20,031 nt of DNA from a virus: positions 1 to 20,031 of the IMG/VR virus record IMGVR_UViG_3300028394_000383. One strand, written 5' to 3'. Made by a program: the position numbers and the translations under genes. The notes under the pieces were generated by a model. It searched no databases. It saw only the letters and a program-made list of their open reading frames with translations, and was not told the origin of the DNA. Positions 19,403 to 20,031 of this stretch are shown here, piece by piece; position 1 is the first letter of the stretch; each line of letters starts with the position of its first letter.

Positions 19403-19837
19403 ATGCCATACATACCTAAGTACATACAGTCAAGCATTAACAAGGCTAAGATGATGCGCAAGCCATCTGGTGAACAAGGTAATTATAACAGTGCATGGCA
19501 GAAGGTGAGCGTGAACTATAGACGTTCTAATCCTTTGTGTGAGGTATGCTTAGTCCTTGGTGAGATGGTTGACATAACACCAGGAGATAGGAAAGGATGT
19601 GTTGATCACATGATACCTATTACGCGTGGTGGTTCTATGTATAACCTTGGCAACCTATTAGCATTGTGTAAGTCTTGCCATGATACCAAGTCTATACTGG
19701 AGAAGTTATCTGTTGCACCTGTTCCTATCTACATGGATGCCGATGCAAAGATACTACCTAAGGACAAGGCCGATGTCATAGCATGGTTGGCACAGCAGGT
19801 GCAGAGGAAGAAGAGCATGGAACAGCAAGGACAATGA
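19403..19837 (+). CDS. HNH endonuclease next to terminase
   Basis: A 144-residue HNH endonuclease of the type found beside terminase genes in cos- and pac-packaging phages. The zinc site is C46-x-x-C49 and C89-x-x-C92-H93; the active-site DHMIPITRGG includes D68-H69 with N81/N84 following. In HK97-like phages the neighbouring HNH protein assists terminase in specific DNA cleavage. Here a partial gene resembling a small terminase follows after 152 bases, which supports that role. The start ATG is directly adjacent to the preceding TAA. The C-terminal 45 residues are Lys/Ala-rich and helical. Confidence 0.9.
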   Translation: MPYIPKYIQSSINKAKMMRKPSGEQGNYNSAWQKVSVNYRRSNPLCEVCLVLGEMVDITPGDRKGCVDHMIPITRGGSMYNLGNLLALCKSCHDTKSILEKLSVAPVPIYMDADAKILPKDKADVIAWLAQQVQRKKSMEQQGQ

Positions 19838-19989
19838 AAAGCAAGGTCAAAGCAAGGGCAAGAGGCACAAAGGACCGGGGAGGGGAAGGAATTATGGGAA
19901 ACGTCAGGTTATCGTGTCGTGCAACTTTACGCACAACAAATCAATAGCCTAAAGGGGGGTTTATACAAAACATACAAAAGCAAAAACAA
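19838..19989. other. Intergenic region before terminase; candidate packaging (cos-like) site
   Basis: These 152 bases contain no credible gene (only a 17-codon frame from 19894). They hold two unusually G-rich tracts, ACCGGGGAGGGGAAGG near 19874-19889 and AAAGGGGGGT near 19951-19960. Between them is an inverted repeat GTCGTGC (19916-19922) / GCACAAC (19931-19937) with one mismatch and an 8-nt loop. Position between HNH and small terminase is where cos/packaging sites commonly occur. Nothing here proves a nick site. Confidence 0.3.
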
Positions 19990-20031
19990 ATGAGAGCAAA
20001 ATCATTAAAAACAAAAGAGTTACAAGGTACT
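19990..20031 (+). CDS. Start of a probable P27-family small terminase, partial
   Basis: Fourteen codons from the ATG at 19990 to the window end encode MRAKSLKTKELQGT. The Lys-rich start followed by ELQGT resembles the first residues of P27-type small terminase subunits (often ...LQGT-x-R). The gene directly follows an HNH endonuclease, the usual HNH-terS-terL order. The leader CAAAAGCAAAAACAA is the A-rich type seen elsewhere. The fragment is short, so the call depends mostly on context. Confidence 0.5.
   Translation, partial: MRAKSLKTKELQGT

Noticed and set aside
1-20031. Temperate-phage or mobile-element genes (integrase, transposase, att sites) and tRNA genes
   Set aside because: No integrase or transposase motifs and no tRNA-like cloverleaf were seen on either strand.

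Overview
The window looks like about 20 kb of a tailed-phage (Caudoviricetes) genome infecting a member of the Bacteroidota. The host guess is inference. It rests on the AT-rich sequence, A-rich leaders instead of strong Shine-Dalgarno sites, promoter boxes of the TTTG / TAnnTTTG type, and the style of the genes. I see no integrase, tRNA or rRNA gene. The DNA is probably metagenomic and mostly hypothetical by homology.

Layout. (1) 1-2402, plus strand: the end of a late structural gene, then a lysis cassette of holin, a small unknown, a calcineurin-like phosphoesterase and an N-acetylmuramoyl-alanine amidase endolysin. (2) 2401-18192, minus strand: a long early / DNA-metabolism block. Read in the direction of transcription (right to left) it contains: SSB; a membrane-anchored glucosaminidase; an MptE/DUF115-like protein; a small protein; an HNH nuclease overlapping an SF2 helicase; an unknown protein; a winged-helix replication initiator; a C5 cytosine methyltransferase with a second long ORF inside it; two paralogous small proteins; further replication-region unknowns; a SNF2-helicase/DNA-methyltransferase fusion; a PD-(D/E)XK nuclease; small membrane and coiled-coil proteins; a multi-pass membrane protein; and a RuvC-like resolvase. 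Most neighbours overlap by 1 nt (TGATG/TAATG) or 4 nt (ATGA/GTGA), so they are probably translationally coupled. (3) 18193-20031, plus strand: a divergent promoter, a small ribbon-helix-helix-like protein, a glycosyltransferase, an HNH endonuclease, and the first codons of what looks like a P27-type small terminase, which begins the next late operon.

How it fits together. SSB, helicases, the RecB-like nuclease, the RuvC-like resolvase and the initiator form a replication/recombination set. The initiator gene carries three contiguous 23-bp direct repeats next to an AT-rich stretch, in the layout of the lambda O gene and its internal origin. Two DNA methyltransferases without an obvious cognate restriction enzyme suggest self-modification against host restriction. 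Two cell-wall enzymes and two glycan-type enzymes address the envelope.

Strongest observations: a 354-codon ORF overprinted on the cytosine methyltransferase, with its own repeated M/L-L/W-PTP motifs; origin-like iterons inside the initiator gene, with a 23-bp period that does not respect codons; a perfect 33-bp palindrome in the gene next to it; a repeated 'hairpin, T-run, A-rich leader, ATG' arrangement in front of several early genes; and an identical 22-nt element upstream of two separate minus-strand genes.
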